Below, piece by piece: positions 27,710 through 36,866 of a stretch of DNA of 64,000 nucleotides. The DNA lies in assembly GCF_001078595.1 (NCBI RefSeq), contig NZ_LFTY01000002.1, forward strand, positions 2,227,773 to 2,291,772, given 5' to 3'. The notes beneath the pieces were generated by a model. That model was not told the origin of the DNA. It was given only the letters and a program-made list of their open reading frames with translations, and made no database searches. Made by a program: the position numbers and the translations under genes. How positions within the stretch are numbered: the first letter of the stretch is position 1; each line of letters starts with the position of its first letter. The DNA comes from Candidatus Rhodobacter oscarellae. Its GTDB lineage: Bacteria; Pseudomonadota; Alphaproteobacteria; Rhodobacterales; Rhodobacteraceae.

Positions 27710-29116
27710 ATGCCCCTGACCGACCCAGATCGCCTGTTCCCGCCAGAGCCGCGCCTGCGCGACCTCGCGCGCGGGCTCTACGAAAGCGTCCAGGACCTGC
27801 CGATCATAAGCCCGCATGGCCATACCGACCCCAGCTGGTACGCCCGGAACACGCGCTTTCCGAACCCCGCCGAGCTCTTCGTGGTGCCCGATCACTACGT
27901 TTTTCGCATGCTTGTCAGTCAGGGGATCACCCTGGACGAGCTGGGTGTGCCGCGCGCCGATGGCAGCCGCTCGGACACAGATCCGCGCGCGATCTGGCAC
28001 CGCTTTGCGCAGAATTTTCACCTCTTCCGGGGCACGCCTTCGGCGATGTGGCTGGACCATAGCTTTGAGCATGTGTTTGGCCTGGACACGCTGCTGACCG
28101 CTGCCACAGCGGAGGCCTATTACGACCATATCGACGCCAAGCTGGCCGAGCCGGAATTCCTGCCGCGCGCGCTTTATGAGCGCTTCAATATCGAGGTGAT
28201 CGCGACCACCGATGGTGCGCTTGATGACCTGGCGCATCACAAGGCGGTGGCCGAGAGCGGCTGGACCGGGCGCGTGGTGCCGACCTATCGCCCGGACGCG
28301 GTGGTGGACCCCGAACAAGACGGATTTACCGCCAACGTGACCCGCCTGGGAGAGATGACAGGCGAGGATACCCAGACCTGGGCGGGCTACCTGGCCGCGC
28401 ACCGCGCCCGGCGGGCGCATTTCATCGCCCATGGCGCCACGGCCAGCGACCACGGCCACCCCATCGCGCACACGGCGGACCTGAACACGCAGGACGCTGA
28501 ACGCTTGTTCAATAAAGCACTCAAAGGCGAGGCAACCCCAGATGAGGCCGACCTTTTTCGCGGACAGATGCTGACCGAGATGGCGCGGATGAGCCTGGAT
28601 GACGGGCTGGTGATGCAGATCCACCCCGGCAGCCGCCGCAACCATTCGGCGCCCGTCTTTGACGCCTATGGGCGCGACAAGGGCTTCGACATCCCCGGGC
28701 GCACCGACTATGTGGGCGCGCTGAAGCCAATGCTGGACGCTGTGGGGATGGAGCCGGGGCTGCGCGTGATCCTCTTCACGCTGGACGAGACCGCCTATGG
28801 CCGCGAGCTGGCGCCCTTGGCCGGAGCCTACCCGGCGCTGAAGCTCGGCCCGCCCTGGTGGTTCTTCGACAGCTACGAGGGCATCAAGCGGTTCCGCGAG
28901 GCCACGACCGAGACCTGCGGCTTCTACAACACCGTGGGCTTCAATGACGACACGCGGGCGTTCTGCTCGATCCCCGCGCGCCATGACGTGGCGCGGCGCA
29001 GCGACTGCGCCTATCTGGCGGGGCTGGTGGCCACGGGGCGCCTGCGGCAGGCGGAGGCGGAGGAGCTGGCCCATGACCTGAGCTACCGCCTGGCAAAGGA
29101 GGCGTATCGGCTGTGA
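27710..29116 (+). CDS. uxaC: Glucuronate isomerase
   Basis: A 468-residue uronate isomerase converting D-glucuronate to D-fructuronate (or galacturonate to tagaturonate). The SPHGHTDPSW stretch holds the metal-site HxH. It starts the hexuronate set, followed by uxuB and uxuA. The ATG at 27710 follows a weak GGAG; an upstream extension is not conserved-looking. Confidence 0.94.
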   Translation: MPLTDPDRLFPPEPRLRDLARGLYESVQDLPIISPHGHTDPSWYARNTRFPNPAELFVVPDHYVFRMLVSQGITLDELGVPRADGSRSDTDPRAIWHRFAQNFHLFRGTPSAMWLDHSFEHVFGLDTLLTAATAEAYYDHIDAKLAEPEFLPRALYERFNIEVIATTDGALDDLAHHKAVAESGWTGRVVPTYRPDAVVDPEQDGFTANVTRLGEMTGEDTQTWAGYLAAHRARRAHFIAHGATASDHGHPIAHTADLNTQDAERLFNKALKGEATPDEADLFRGQMLTEMARMSLDDGLVMQIHPGSRRNHSAPVFDAYGRDKGFDIPGRTDYVGALKPMLDAVGMEPGLRVILFTLDETAYGRELAPLAGAYPALKLGPPWWFFDSYEGIKRFREATTETCGFYNTVGFNDDTRAFCSIPARHDVARRSDCAYLAGLVATGRLRQAEAEELAHDLSYRLAKEAYRL

Positions 29117-29144
29117 GGGAATGGGCGGGTTATTCTGGGCGGAC

Positions 29145-29188
29145 CAAATCTCTTCCAAGAGATTTGCAAATTCCTTGGAAGGAATTTG
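29145..29188. repeat. Tandem 22-nt hairpins between uxaC and uxuB
   Basis: Two perfect inverted repeats lie end to end: CAAATCTCTT-CC-AAGAGATTTG (29145-29166) and CAAATTCCTT-GG-AAGGAATTTG (29167-29188). Each has a 10-bp AT-rich stem. The same type occurs upstream of the DUF58 gene. They separate two genes of the same pathway and could act on mRNA processing or stability. Confidence 0.85.
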
Positions 29189-29303
29189 CGCGAGCGCCCG
29201 GTCGCGACGCGTCGCCCACCCGGGGCGATTGTTCCGCGATTCGGCCGAAGATTTCCTTAAATTCGACCAGAATCGCCTATCGCGCCGTTCCGGAGATCGC
29301 CCC

Positions 29304-30668
29304 GTGACCCGCCTCACCCGCCGCACGCCCCCCATGGCACCTGGCATCGTGCATCTTGGTCCCGGCGCTTTTTTTCGCGCCTTCGTCGCGCCCTACACCG
29401 CGGACGCCGTCGCGGCGCACGGCGGTGACTGGGGCATCACGGCGGTCAGCCTGCAAAGCCCGCGCGCCCGTGACCAGCTTGGCCCCCAGGGCGGGGCCTA
29501 CACCTCGGTCACAATGGGCCCCGAGGGCGAAGAGGCCCGGGTGATCGAGGTGATCCAGGACGTGCTGGTCGCGCCCGAGGATCCGCATGCCGTCCAACAG
29601 GCGCTTGTCGCGCCGGAAACCAAGATCGTGACGCTGACCATCACCGAGAAGGGCTATCGTGTGCCCGACCTGTCCGATGATGATTGGCCGCGGACCGCAA
29701 TCGGGCTCTTGGTCACCGCGCTAGGGGAGCGCTGGCGCCTGGGCCGCCGCCCAATCACCATCCTGTCCTGTGACAACTTGCCGGATAACGGCGCGGCGAC
29801 CAAGGCGGCCTGCCTGGCCCTGGCGCGGCGCTTGGACGAGACCTTCGCGCAATGGGTCGCGGACAACATCCGCTTCCCGTCCTGCATGGTCGACCGGATC
29901 ACCCCCGCCACCACGCAAGCGGATCTCGACCGCTTGGAGGCGCAGCTGGGCTACCGCGACGAGGCGCTGGTGCTGCATGAGCCCTTCCGGCAATGGGTGA
30001 TCGAGGACAATTTCGCGGGCCCGCGCCCGGCCTGGGAGGCTGGCGGCGCGCAATTCGTGCGCTCGGTCGGCGCCCATGAGGCGATGAAGCTGCGCTGCCT
30101 GAACGGCACCCATTCCGCGCTGGCCTATCTGGGCTATCTGGGCGGGCACGAGGCGATCTCGGACGCCGTGGCCGATCCGGTCTATGCCGGGCTCTGCCGG
30201 TATCTTTGGGACGAAGAGATCCTGCCCTCCCTGGACCCCCCTGAGGGCGAAGACCTGCCCGCCTATACCGCCGCGCTGCTTGGGCGCTACCAGAACCCCG
30301 CGATCCGGCACCGCACCTGGCAGATCGCCATGGATGGCTCGCAGAAGCTGCCGCAGCGGATCCTGGGCACGATCGCGGATAACCTCGCCGCGGGGCGGCC
30401 CATCGCCGGGCTCGCCCTCGTGGTGGCGGGCTGGATGCGCTATGTCGGCGGGGTGGATGAGGCAGGGGCGGACATTGATGTCCGCGATCCTATGGCGGCG
30501 GCGCTGCGCGCGGCCCATACCGGGGACCCGGTCGCGAACCTGCTGACGATAGAGGCGGTCTTTGAGCCTGCCCTGGCCGGGGACGCCCGATTCCGCGCGG
30601 CGGTTGCAACCGCCTACGACACGATCGTCACCCACGGCGCGCGCGCCGCAATCGAGGACCTGATATGA
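29304..30668 (+). CDS. uxuB: Fructuronate reductase (mannitol dehydrogenase family)
   Basis: A 454-residue NAD-dependent long-chain polyol dehydrogenase reducing fructuronate to mannonate. The N-terminal IVHLGPGAFFRAF is the Rossmann start, and SCDNLPDNG and the MKLRCLNGTHS block (catalytic Lys region) are clear. The GTG at 29304 is chosen because GGAG lies 8 nt upstream; the longer frame reads through the hairpins. It ends overlapping uxuA. Confidence 0.9.
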   Translation: MTRLTRRTPPMAPGIVHLGPGAFFRAFVAPYTADAVAAHGGDWGITAVSLQSPRARDQLGPQGGAYTSVTMGPEGEEARVIEVIQDVLVAPEDPHAVQQALVAPETKIVTLTITEKGYRVPDLSDDDWPRTAIGLLVTALGERWRLGRRPITILSCDNLPDNGAATKAACLALARRLDETFAQWVADNIRFPSCMVDRITPATTQADLDRLEAQLGYRDEALVLHEPFRQWVIEDNFAGPRPAWEAGGAQFVRSVGAHEAMKLRCLNGTHSALAYLGYLGGHEAISDAVADPVYAGLCRYLWDEEILPSLDPPEGEDLPAYTAALLGRYQNPAIRHRTWQIAMDGSQKLPQRILGTIADNLAAGRPIAGLALVVAGWMRYVGGVDEAGADIDVRDPMAAALRAAHTGDPVANLLTIEAVFEPALAGDARFRAAVATAYDTIVTHGARAAIEDLI

Positions 30669-31813
30669 TCGAAAGCTGGCGCTGGTTCGGCCCCCTGGAC
30701 AAGATCTCGCTAGAGGAGGTGGCGCAGACCGGCGCCACGGGCATCGTCACCGCGCTGCACGAGATCCCCTATGGCGAGACCTGGCCACGCGAGGCTATCG
30801 CGGCCCGGCGGGACGCCATCCGCTCCGCCCCTGGCGGTATGGACTGGCTGGTGGTCGAGAGCCTGCCGGTGCACGAGGACATCAAGCGCGGCGTGGGCAA
30901 CCTGGACGCGCTCTTCGCAAATTACCGTCAGTCCCTGGCCAACCTGGCCGCCGAGGGCGTCAAGACCGTCTGCTACAACTTCATGCCGCTCCTGGATTGG
31001 ACCCGCACCACGCTGGACGCGCCGGTGGCTGGCGGCGGCACCGCGCTGCGCTTCGAGATGGTCGAGATGGCCGCCTTCGACGTGCATATGCTGCAACGCG
31101 CGGGGGCTCAGGCGGATTACACGCCCCAGGTGCTGGCCCGCGCCGAGGCCTGGGCAAGCGCCGCGGATCAGGCCGAGCGCGACCGGCTGCTGCACGCGAT
31201 CATGGCCGGCCTGCCCGGCGCCTATGCGCGCTATGATGTGGGCAGCCTGCGCGCCGCCCTGCGGCCCTGGGAGGGGTTCACCGCGGACGACCTGCGCGCC
31301 TCGTTGAAACGCTTCCTAGAGGAGGTCGTACCCACGGCTGAGGAGCTTGGCGTGCGGCTCTGCACCCATCCCGACGACCCGCCCTGGCCGATCCTGGGAC
31401 TGCCGCGCATCGTGTCTAGCGAGGCCGATATCGCCTATCTTCTGGGCTGTGTGGACAGCCCCGCCAATGGGCTGACGCTGTGTACCGGCGCGCTAGGCGC
31501 GAACCCGCGCAACGACCTGCCCGCCATCGCACAGCGGTTCCGCGACCGGATCGCCTTCACGCATATCCGCAACGTGGCGCGCGACCCCGACGGGTCCTTC
31601 CAAGAGGCCGCGCATCTGGCGGGGAACACCGACATCCCGGCGGTGCTGGCGGTGTTGCAGGACCTGGATATCCCGTTCCGGCCGGATCACGGCCACGAGC
31701 TGCTGAGCGATCTGGGCCGCGGCACCCATCCGGGCTACCCGCTGATCGGGCGGATGCGCGGTCTGGCAGAGCTGCGCGGGGTGCTCGCGGGGCTCGGCCA
31801 CAGCGCGGGGTAG
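30665..31813 (+). CDS. uxuA: Mannonate dehydratase
   Basis: A 382-residue enzyme removing water from D-mannonate to give 2-keto-3-deoxygluconate. It overlaps uxuB by ATGA. Motifs of the TIM-barrel family include NFMPLLDWTRT near residue 103 and CTHPDDPPWPILGLPRI near 236. With uxaC and uxuB it completes glucuronate to KDG; kdgK and kdgA are not in the window. Confidence 0.94.
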   Translation: MIESWRWFGPLDKISLEEVAQTGATGIVTALHEIPYGETWPREAIAARRDAIRSAPGGMDWLVVESLPVHEDIKRGVGNLDALFANYRQSLANLAAEGVKTVCYNFMPLLDWTRTTLDAPVAGGGTALRFEMVEMAAFDVHMLQRAGAQADYTPQVLARAEAWASAADQAERDRLLHAIMAGLPGAYARYDVGSLRAALRPWEGFTADDLRASLKRFLEEVVPTAEELGVRLCTHPDDPPWPILGLPRIVSSEADIAYLLGCVDSPANGLTLCTGALGANPRNDLPAIAQRFRDRIAFTHIRNVARDPDGSFQEAAHLAGNTDIPAVLAVLQDLDIPFRPDHGHELLSDLGRGTHPGYPLIGRMRGLAELRGVLAGLGHSAG

Positions 31814-31937
31814 GACCGCGCCGCAACACCCGGGGCGCATCGGTTAGACTCCGCAGCCAACGCAACGCCCCTGGCGCGCCCGGATATTCTTGGGCATAGC
31901 TATGCGGGCAAGGCACAACCTCAGGACGGAGCTTACC

Positions 31938-32810
31938 ATGGCAGAGACGATGATCGGCGTAATCGGCGGGTCGGGTGTGTATGACATCGAGGGGCTAGAG
32001 GGCGCGGAGTGGCGCGACGTGGCAAGCCCCTGGGGGGCGCCTTCGGACCAGATCCTGGTGGGCACGCTGGCGGGCGTCAAGATGGCCTTCCTGCCGCGGC
32101 ACGGGCGCGGGCATGTGCATTCACCCACCACGGTGCCCTACCGCGCCAACATAGACGCTTTGAAACGGATCGGCGTGACGGATGTGATCAGCGTGTCGGC
32201 CTGTGGCAGCTTCCGCGAGGAGATGGCGCCAGGCGATTTCGTCGTGGTGGACCAGTTCATCGACCGCACATTTGCCCGCGAGAAGTCCTTTTTCGGCACC
32301 GGCTGCGTGGCGCATGTCAGCGTGGCGCATCCCACCTGCCCACGGCTCGGGGCGGCCTGCGTGGAGGCCGCGCGCGCCCAGGGCGTCAACGTGCATGACG
32401 GCGGGACGTATCTGGCCATGGAGGGCCCGCAATTCTCGTCGCTGGCGGAATCGAAGATGTACCGCGAGGTCTGGGGCTGCGACGTGATCGGCATGACCAA
32501 CATGCCCGAGGCGAAACTGGCCCGCGAGGCAGAGCTTTGCTACGCCTCCGTCGCCATGATCACCGACTATGATAGCTGGCATCCCGACCACGGCGAGGTC
32601 GATGTGACCGAGATCATCAAGACCCTGACAGGGAACGCCGAGAACGCGCGCGGGCTGGTCAAGCGCTTGCCAGGGCTCTTGGGCGCAAGGCGCGGGGACT
32701 GCCCGCATGGCTGCGACAAGGCGCTTGAGTTCGCCATCATGACCGCGCCGGAGAAGCGCGATCCCGCTTTGATGGCGAAATTGGATGCTGTCGCGGGTCG
32801 GTTGCTTTAG
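31938..32810 (+). CDS. mtnP: S-methyl-5'-thioadenosine phosphorylase
   Basis: A 290-residue phosphorylase that splits methylthioadenosine during methionine salvage. It shows GGSGVYDIEGL at the N-terminus, LPRHGRGH near residue 55, and AMEGPQFSS with MTNMPEA for purine and ribose binding. The ATG at 31938 has GGAG upstream. A 12-bp palindrome, GCATAGCTATGC, lies at 31894-31905 and could be an operator. Confidence 0.93.
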   Translation: MAETMIGVIGGSGVYDIEGLEGAEWRDVASPWGAPSDQILVGTLAGVKMAFLPRHGRGHVHSPTTVPYRANIDALKRIGVTDVISVSACGSFREEMAPGDFVVVDQFIDRTFAREKSFFGTGCVAHVSVAHPTCPRLGAACVEAARAQGVNVHDGGTYLAMEGPQFSSLAESKMYREVWGCDVIGMTNMPEAKLAREAELCYASVAMITDYDSWHPDHGEVDVTEIIKTLTGNAENARGLVKRLPGLLGARRGDCPHGCDKALEFAIMTAPEKRDPALMAKLDAVAGRLL

Positions 32811-32835
32811 GGCCTGCGGGAGCAGTTCTGGGCCA

Positions 32836-33666
32836 TCACTGCCGCTGCGCAAATGGCCTGAACAACCGCAGCAGCCGATGGCCCTCTTCCGATACGCCGC
32901 TGGGCAGGCTGGCCCAGGTCAGCGACAGCGCGCATTGCACGAAACCCCACGCCAGAAGCCGTTCCGCGTCGAGCCCGCAGCGGGTCGCGATGATTTCGGC
33001 CATTCGGACCGGGCGCTCTGGATCGCGCAGAAGCGGCGTACCGATCGGGTTGCGCAGGCAATTGGCGAACTCAAAATGCGGATCGCCGCGAACGACCTTG
33101 GGGTCGAACGCAAGCCAGCCGCGCGCGGACAGCGCTATGTTGTCGTGATGCAGATCGCCATGCAGGATGCGCGGCGTTGGGCTCGTGTCCAAGAGCGCGC
33201 GACAAAGCGCTTGCGCGGCCTCGATATCGCGCCGGATATCCTTGGCAAACGCGGCGGGCGCGGCGCTCAGCAGGCCATTCACATACGCGGCCAGCGGCTG
33301 CGCTTGGCCCGTAAATTCGTTCTGATTCGCCCAGAGCCGCCTCGCGCAGTCGGCAAGGATCGCGCTAGCCTCGGCGTCCCGACCCTCGTGGCAGAGCTTT
33401 GACAGCGGCGGGCCCTCAAACCATTCCAGCAAAAGGGCGCCCGGAGCCTCGGCCAGCAACCGCACCGCGCCCTGCCCATCGTGCCAACGCAGCCAGTCCG
33501 GCGCATTGGCCTCGCCGGTGTCGATCTCTTGATTGGCGAGTTTGAGCGCCGCGGGGCTCCCGTCGGGCCGCGTGACGCGGTAGACCACGCCGCGCGGCGT
33601 TTGAGCGACCTCTTGCGGGTCCTTCAAGGACCAAGCGGCCAGGGTGGATTGCAAGAATTGCGTCAT
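32836..33666 (-). CDS. Aminoglycoside/hydroxyurea-type antibiotic kinase-like protein
   Basis: A 276-residue phosphotransferase with the protein-kinase-like fold. The catalytic HGDLHHDN loop and AFDPKVVRGDPHFEFAN (metal Asp) are typical of the streptomycin 6-kinase and hydroxyurea kinase family. Most chromosomal members have unknown natural substrates, so resistance should not be assumed. It is alone between mtnP (convergent) and mmcB (divergent). Confidence 0.82.
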   Translation of the reverse strand: MTQFLQSTLAAWSLKDPQEVAQTPRGVVYRVTRPDGSPAALKLANQEIDTGEANAPDWLRWHDGQGAVRLLAEAPGALLLEWFEGPPLSKLCHEGRDAEASAILADCARRLWANQNEFTGQAQPLAAYVNGLLSAAPAAFAKDIRRDIEAAQALCRALLDTSPTPRILHGDLHHDNIALSARGWLAFDPKVVRGDPHFEFANCLRNPIGTPLLRDPERPVRMAEIIATRCGLDAERLLAWGFVQCALSLTWASLPSGVSEEGHRLLRLFRPFAQRQ

Positions 33667-33725
33667 TGGCTAGCCGTAGCAAACATGGGCGCAGCGCACC
33701 ATGGCGCAGGCGGGGCTTGCCTTTT

Positions 33726-33740
33726 GTTCACGAATTGTTC
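33726..33740 (+). promoter_or_regulatory. LexA (SOS) box upstream of mmcB
   Basis: GTTC-ACGAATT-GTTC is an exact match to the alphaproteobacterial LexA consensus GTTC-N7-GTTC. It ends directly before the first candidate ATG of the MmcB gene, so the promoter is very close to the start codon and the mRNA may be nearly leaderless. Confidence 0.85.
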
Positions 33741-34205
33741 ATGGTCATGAACGCGATGCCCGATGATCTGACCCCCGAGATGAAACCAGGCCAATTGCTG
33801 GCGCGCGGCGTGTGCCGGCACCTTCTGAGCCATGACTTCGTGACCGTGGAGGAACTGGTGCCCACCGGCGGTCTTCGCGTCGACGTCATGGGGCTGGGCC
33901 CCAAGGGCGAGATCTGGATCATCGAGTGCAAATCGAGCCGCGCCGATTTTCAGTCCGACCACAAGTGGCAGGGCTATCTGGAATGGTGCGACCGTTACTT
34001 TTGGGCGGTAGACCAGGACTTCCCGACAGAGCTACTGCCGGATGGCACCGGGCTTATCATGGCCGACCAGTATGACGCAGAGATCCTGCGCATGGCGCCC
34101 GAGGACAAGCTGGCCCCGGCCCGGCGCAAGGTGATGGTGGCGAAGTTTGCGCGCCATGCGGCGCTGCGATGGCACGCCGTGCGCGACCCCGGCGCGCGGG
34201 TCTAG
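33741..34205 (+). CDS. mmcB: MmcB-family DNA repair protein
   Basis: A protein of about 154 residues with a PD-(D/E)xK-like core: VDVMGLGPKGEIWIIECKSSRADF. MmcB in Caulobacter is SOS-induced and helps mitomycin C resistance. The start is uncertain: ATGs at 33741, 33747 and 33756 are in frame and none has a ribosome-binding site. The LexA box touching 33740 fits either a leaderless start or the third ATG. It is monocistronic and convergent with the SDR gene. Confidence 0.87.
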   Translation: MVMNAMPDDLTPEMKPGQLLARGVCRHLLSHDFVTVEELVPTGGLRVDVMGLGPKGEIWIIECKSSRADFQSDHKWQGYLEWCDRYFWAVDQDFPTELLPDGTGLIMADQYDAEILRMAPEDKLAPARRKVMVAKFARHAALRWHAVRDPGARV

Positions 34206-34238
34206 CCAAACGCAAGCCAGAAGATGCTGGGCGTGCGC

Positions 34239-34973
34239 TTAAACGTGCTGCGCGCCATTCACCTCGATCTCTGCGCCGGAGATGTAGGACGCCGCGTCCG
34301 AGCAAAGAAAATAGATCGCGTCCGCCACCTCGGAGGGTTGGCCAAGGCGTTGCAGCGGCAGCTTCTCGACTATCTTGTCGGTGCCGGGGCTGAGGATCGC
34401 GGTCTCCACCTCGCCAGGGGCGATGGCGTTTACCCGCACGCCAAGGGGTCCAAAGTCATGCGCCATCTCGCGCGTCAGCGCCGCAAGCGCGGCCTTGGAC
34501 GTGGCATAGGCCGCCCCCGCGAACGGGTGCACGCGGACGCCCGCGATGGAGGTCACGTTGACCACGGCGCCCTTGGCGGCGGCAAGCTCGTCCTTCAGGC
34601 CGCGGGCCAGCACCACGCTGGAAAAGAAGTTCACGTGAAAGACCTTGCCCCAATCCATCAGATCGGTGTCCAGCGTGCTCAGGCGCTCGCCATTCGGGCC
34701 CTTGGGCGAGATGCCGGCGTTGTTGACCAGCGCGTCCAGCCGCCCGCCGCACATCTCTTGGATGCGCCCCACCGCATTGATCGTGTCGGCGGGGTCGCCC
34801 AGGTCGAGCTGGACGTGGTTCTCCGCCCCGCCGGGCCAGGGGCAGCGCGCGTCAAAGGGCTGTCGCGAGCAGGTCAGCACGCGCCAGCCCTCGCTCGAGA
34901 ATTTCTTCACCGTGGCGTGGCCGATGCCGCGGCTGGCGCCGGTTAGCAGAAGGGTCTTTTGGAGAGCAGTCAT
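34239..34973 (-). CDS. SDR-family oxidoreductase
   Basis: A 244-residue short-chain dehydrogenase. It has [13 protein letters not shown] for NAD(P) binding, the NNAGIS motif, and YATSKAAL with the catalytic Tyr and Lys. The substrate is unknown. The ATG at 34973 begins the domain; the frame continues upstream only as antisense to argB. Confidence 0.88.
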   Translation of the reverse strand: MTALQKTLLLTGASRGIGHATVKKFSSEGWRVLTCSRQPFDARCPWPGGAENHVQLDLGDPADTINAVGRIQEMCGGRLDALVNNAGISPKGPNGERLSTLDTDLMDWGKVFHVNFFSSVVLARGLKDELAAAKGAVVNVTSIAGVRVHPFAGAAYATSKAALAALTREMAHDFGPLGVRVNAIAPGEVETAILSPGTDKIVEKLPLQRLGQPSEVADAIYFLCSDAASYISGAEIEVNGAQHV

Positions 34974-35069
34974 CGCAACACCTCTGGGATTTGGCGCGCC
35001 TGGCGCTTGGCTTGGCCGCAGGATAGGTCTAACAGCAGCCCGCAGGTTCACCAATCCGAAAGTAGACCG

Positions 35070-35915
35070 ATGAACGAAGACTGGCTCGCCTCTGCCCGCA
35101 CGCTCTCCAAGGCCCTGCCCTATCTGCAGCGCTATGACGGCGCGACCGTGGTGATCAAGTTCGGCGGCAACGCGATGGGCGACGACGCCGAGATGGCAAG
35201 CTTTGCCCGCGACATCGTGCTGATGAAGCATGTCGGCATCAACCCGGTGGTGGTGCATGGCGGCGGGCCGATGATCAACGAGATGCTGGCGCGGCTGGAC
35301 ATCCAGTCCGAGTTCGTGGGCGGCAAGCGCGTGACGGACGCGGCCACGGTTGAGGTCGTCGAGATGGTGCTGTCGGGCCGGGTCAACAAGCGCATCGTGC
35401 AGGCGATCAATGCCGAGGGCGGGCGCGCGGTTGGGATCTCGGGCAAGGACGCGGGGCTTATGGTTTGCGAGCAGACCAACCCCGACCTGGGCTTCGTGGG
35501 CACCCCGGTAGAGATGAACCCCGACTTCCTGCACTCGCTGGCCGCTGCGGGCACGATCCCGGTGATCGCGCCCATCGGCGCGGGCCGGGAGGGCGAGACC
35601 TTCAACGTCAACGGCGACACCGCCGCCGGGGCCATCGCCGCGGCGCTGAACGCGGACCGGCTGCTTCTGCTGACGGATGTCTCCGGCGTGAAGGACGCCG
35701 ACGGCGAGGTGCTGTCCGAGATCACCCCCGACGAGGCCCGCAAGCTCACCGCCGAGGGCGTCATCGCGGGCGGTATGATCCCCAAGACCGAAACCGCGCT
35801 GCATGCGATGGAGAACGGCGTGCGCGCCGTGGTGATCCTGGACGGGCGCGCGCCCAATGCCTGCCTCTTGGAACTCTTGACCGAGCATGGGGCGGGCACT
35901 CTGATCAAGGCATGA
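35070..35915 (+). CDS. argB: Acetylglutamate kinase
   Basis: A 281-residue enzyme phosphorylating N-acetylglutamate in arginine synthesis. [11 protein letters not shown] at residues 28-38 and [10 protein letters not shown] further on bind the nucleotide and substrate. It is the typical arginine-sensitive length. The stop overlaps the next ATG (ATGA). Confidence 0.96.
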   Translation: MNEDWLASARTLSKALPYLQRYDGATVVIKFGGNAMGDDAEMASFARDIVLMKHVGINPVVVHGGGPMINEMLARLDIQSEFVGGKRVTDAATVEVVEMVLSGRVNKRIVQAINAEGGRAVGISGKDAGLMVCEQTNPDLGFVGTPVEMNPDFLHSLAAAGTIPVIAPIGAGREGETFNVNGDTAAGAIAAALNADRLLLLTDVSGVKDADGEVLSEITPDEARKLTAEGVIAGGMIPKTETALHAMENGVRAVVILDGRAPNACLLELLTEHGAGTLIKA

Positions 35916-36589
35916 GCATCGGCGAGGTAACCGCCGCCGCGCATCGCGCGCAGCTCGATGTGTTTGGGGCGTTTCATCCGACCCCTGAGGATCGCGCCCC
36001 GCAGGGGCGCCGCACGTTGGTTCTTCTCGGCCCGCGGGAGCCGGGCTTTTGGGCGGCCTTCACGGACAGCCCCGAATACCAGGACGGTTCCGCGCATCCG
36101 CTCGACCGCTGGTCAACGCGGGTGATCACCGCGCTGGCGGAGGAGTTGGACGCAGAGCCGCTCTTTCCCTTCGGCGGCCCGCCCTATCAGCCCTTCATAA
36201 GCTGGGCGATGCGCTCGGGCCGCGCGTGGCAGTCGCCCGCGGGACCTCTGGTGCATGACACTGCGGGCATGATGGTCTCCTATCGCGGGGCGTTAGCCAT
36301 GCGGGCCAAGATCAGCCTCCCAGCGCGACCAGGGAAGCCCTGCGTGACCTGCGCCACCCAGCCTTGCCTAAACGCCTGCCCGGTGGATGCGCTTTCGGCC
36401 CAGACCGGCTATGATCTCGCGGCCTGCCACGGATTTCTGGACACCGCCGCGGGCGCCGATTGCATGTCGCGCGGATGCGCCGCCCGCCGGGCCTGCCCGG
36501 TGTCGCAGAACCACGCCCGGCAAGAGGCGCAATCCGCGTTCCATATGCGGTCGTTTCACTCCATGCCCGCAAAAAGCAAACCTCGCTAA
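35912..36589 (+). CDS. Ferredoxin-like 4Fe-4S protein
   Basis: A 225-residue protein with Cys clusters [18 protein letters not shown] and [15 protein letters not shown] that can hold two Fe-S clusters. The arrangement resembles the C-terminal part of epoxyqueuosine reductase QueG, but the corrinoid-binding region is absent. It is translationally coupled to argB. Role unknown. Confidence 0.75.
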   Translation: MSIGEVTAAAHRAQLDVFGAFHPTPEDRAPQGRRTLVLLGPREPGFWAAFTDSPEYQDGSAHPLDRWSTRVITALAEELDAEPLFPFGGPPYQPFISWAMRSGRAWQSPAGPLVHDTAGMMVSYRGALAMRAKISLPARPGKPCVTCATQPCLNACPVDALSAQTGYDLAACHGFLDTAAGADCMSRGCAARRACPVSQNHARQEAQSAFHMRSFHSMPAKSKPR

Positions 36590-36758
36590 GGCCCGCGCTG
36601 AGCCAAAGCCCGCCAAATGTTGCCTCTTGCAAATGGGGACGCGCCCCGCCGAAAACCGGCACCGCCTGGCATGAGAACCGCCCCGGCTTCGTTCCCGAGC
36701 CCGCGGCGGAATGTGAAGCTGAACCGCCCATCAAAAGGCAGACCCAAATGCGTTTCTG
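36590..36758. other. Intergenic region
   Basis: Between the ferredoxin-like gene and the small frame at 36759. No gene, hairpin or repeat was recognised. Confidence 0.3.
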
Positions 36759-36854
36759 TTGAGGACCGTGCTGGCGGTCTTTGCCGGGGTGCTTTTGTTT
36801 GCGATGCGGGACAATTCGGTTATGAAGTTCAGCATCACAGGGCAATCATTCTGA
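36759..36854 (+). CDS. Possible small membrane peptide
   Basis: A TTG-initiated 31-residue frame with one likely transmembrane stretch (TVLAVFAGVLLFAM) followed by a polar tail. Its stop TGA overlaps the GAGGAG of the next gene, a coupling-type layout. There is no clear ribosome-binding site for the TTG. It may also be a remnant. Confidence 0.25.
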   Translation: MRTVLAVFAGVLLFAMRDNSVMKFSITGQSF

Positions 36855-36866
36855 GGAGCGCGATTG

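Noticed and set aside
34974-35888. N-terminal extension of the SDR frame
   Set aside because: It is antisense to argB, and the SDR domain starts exactly at the ATG at 34973.
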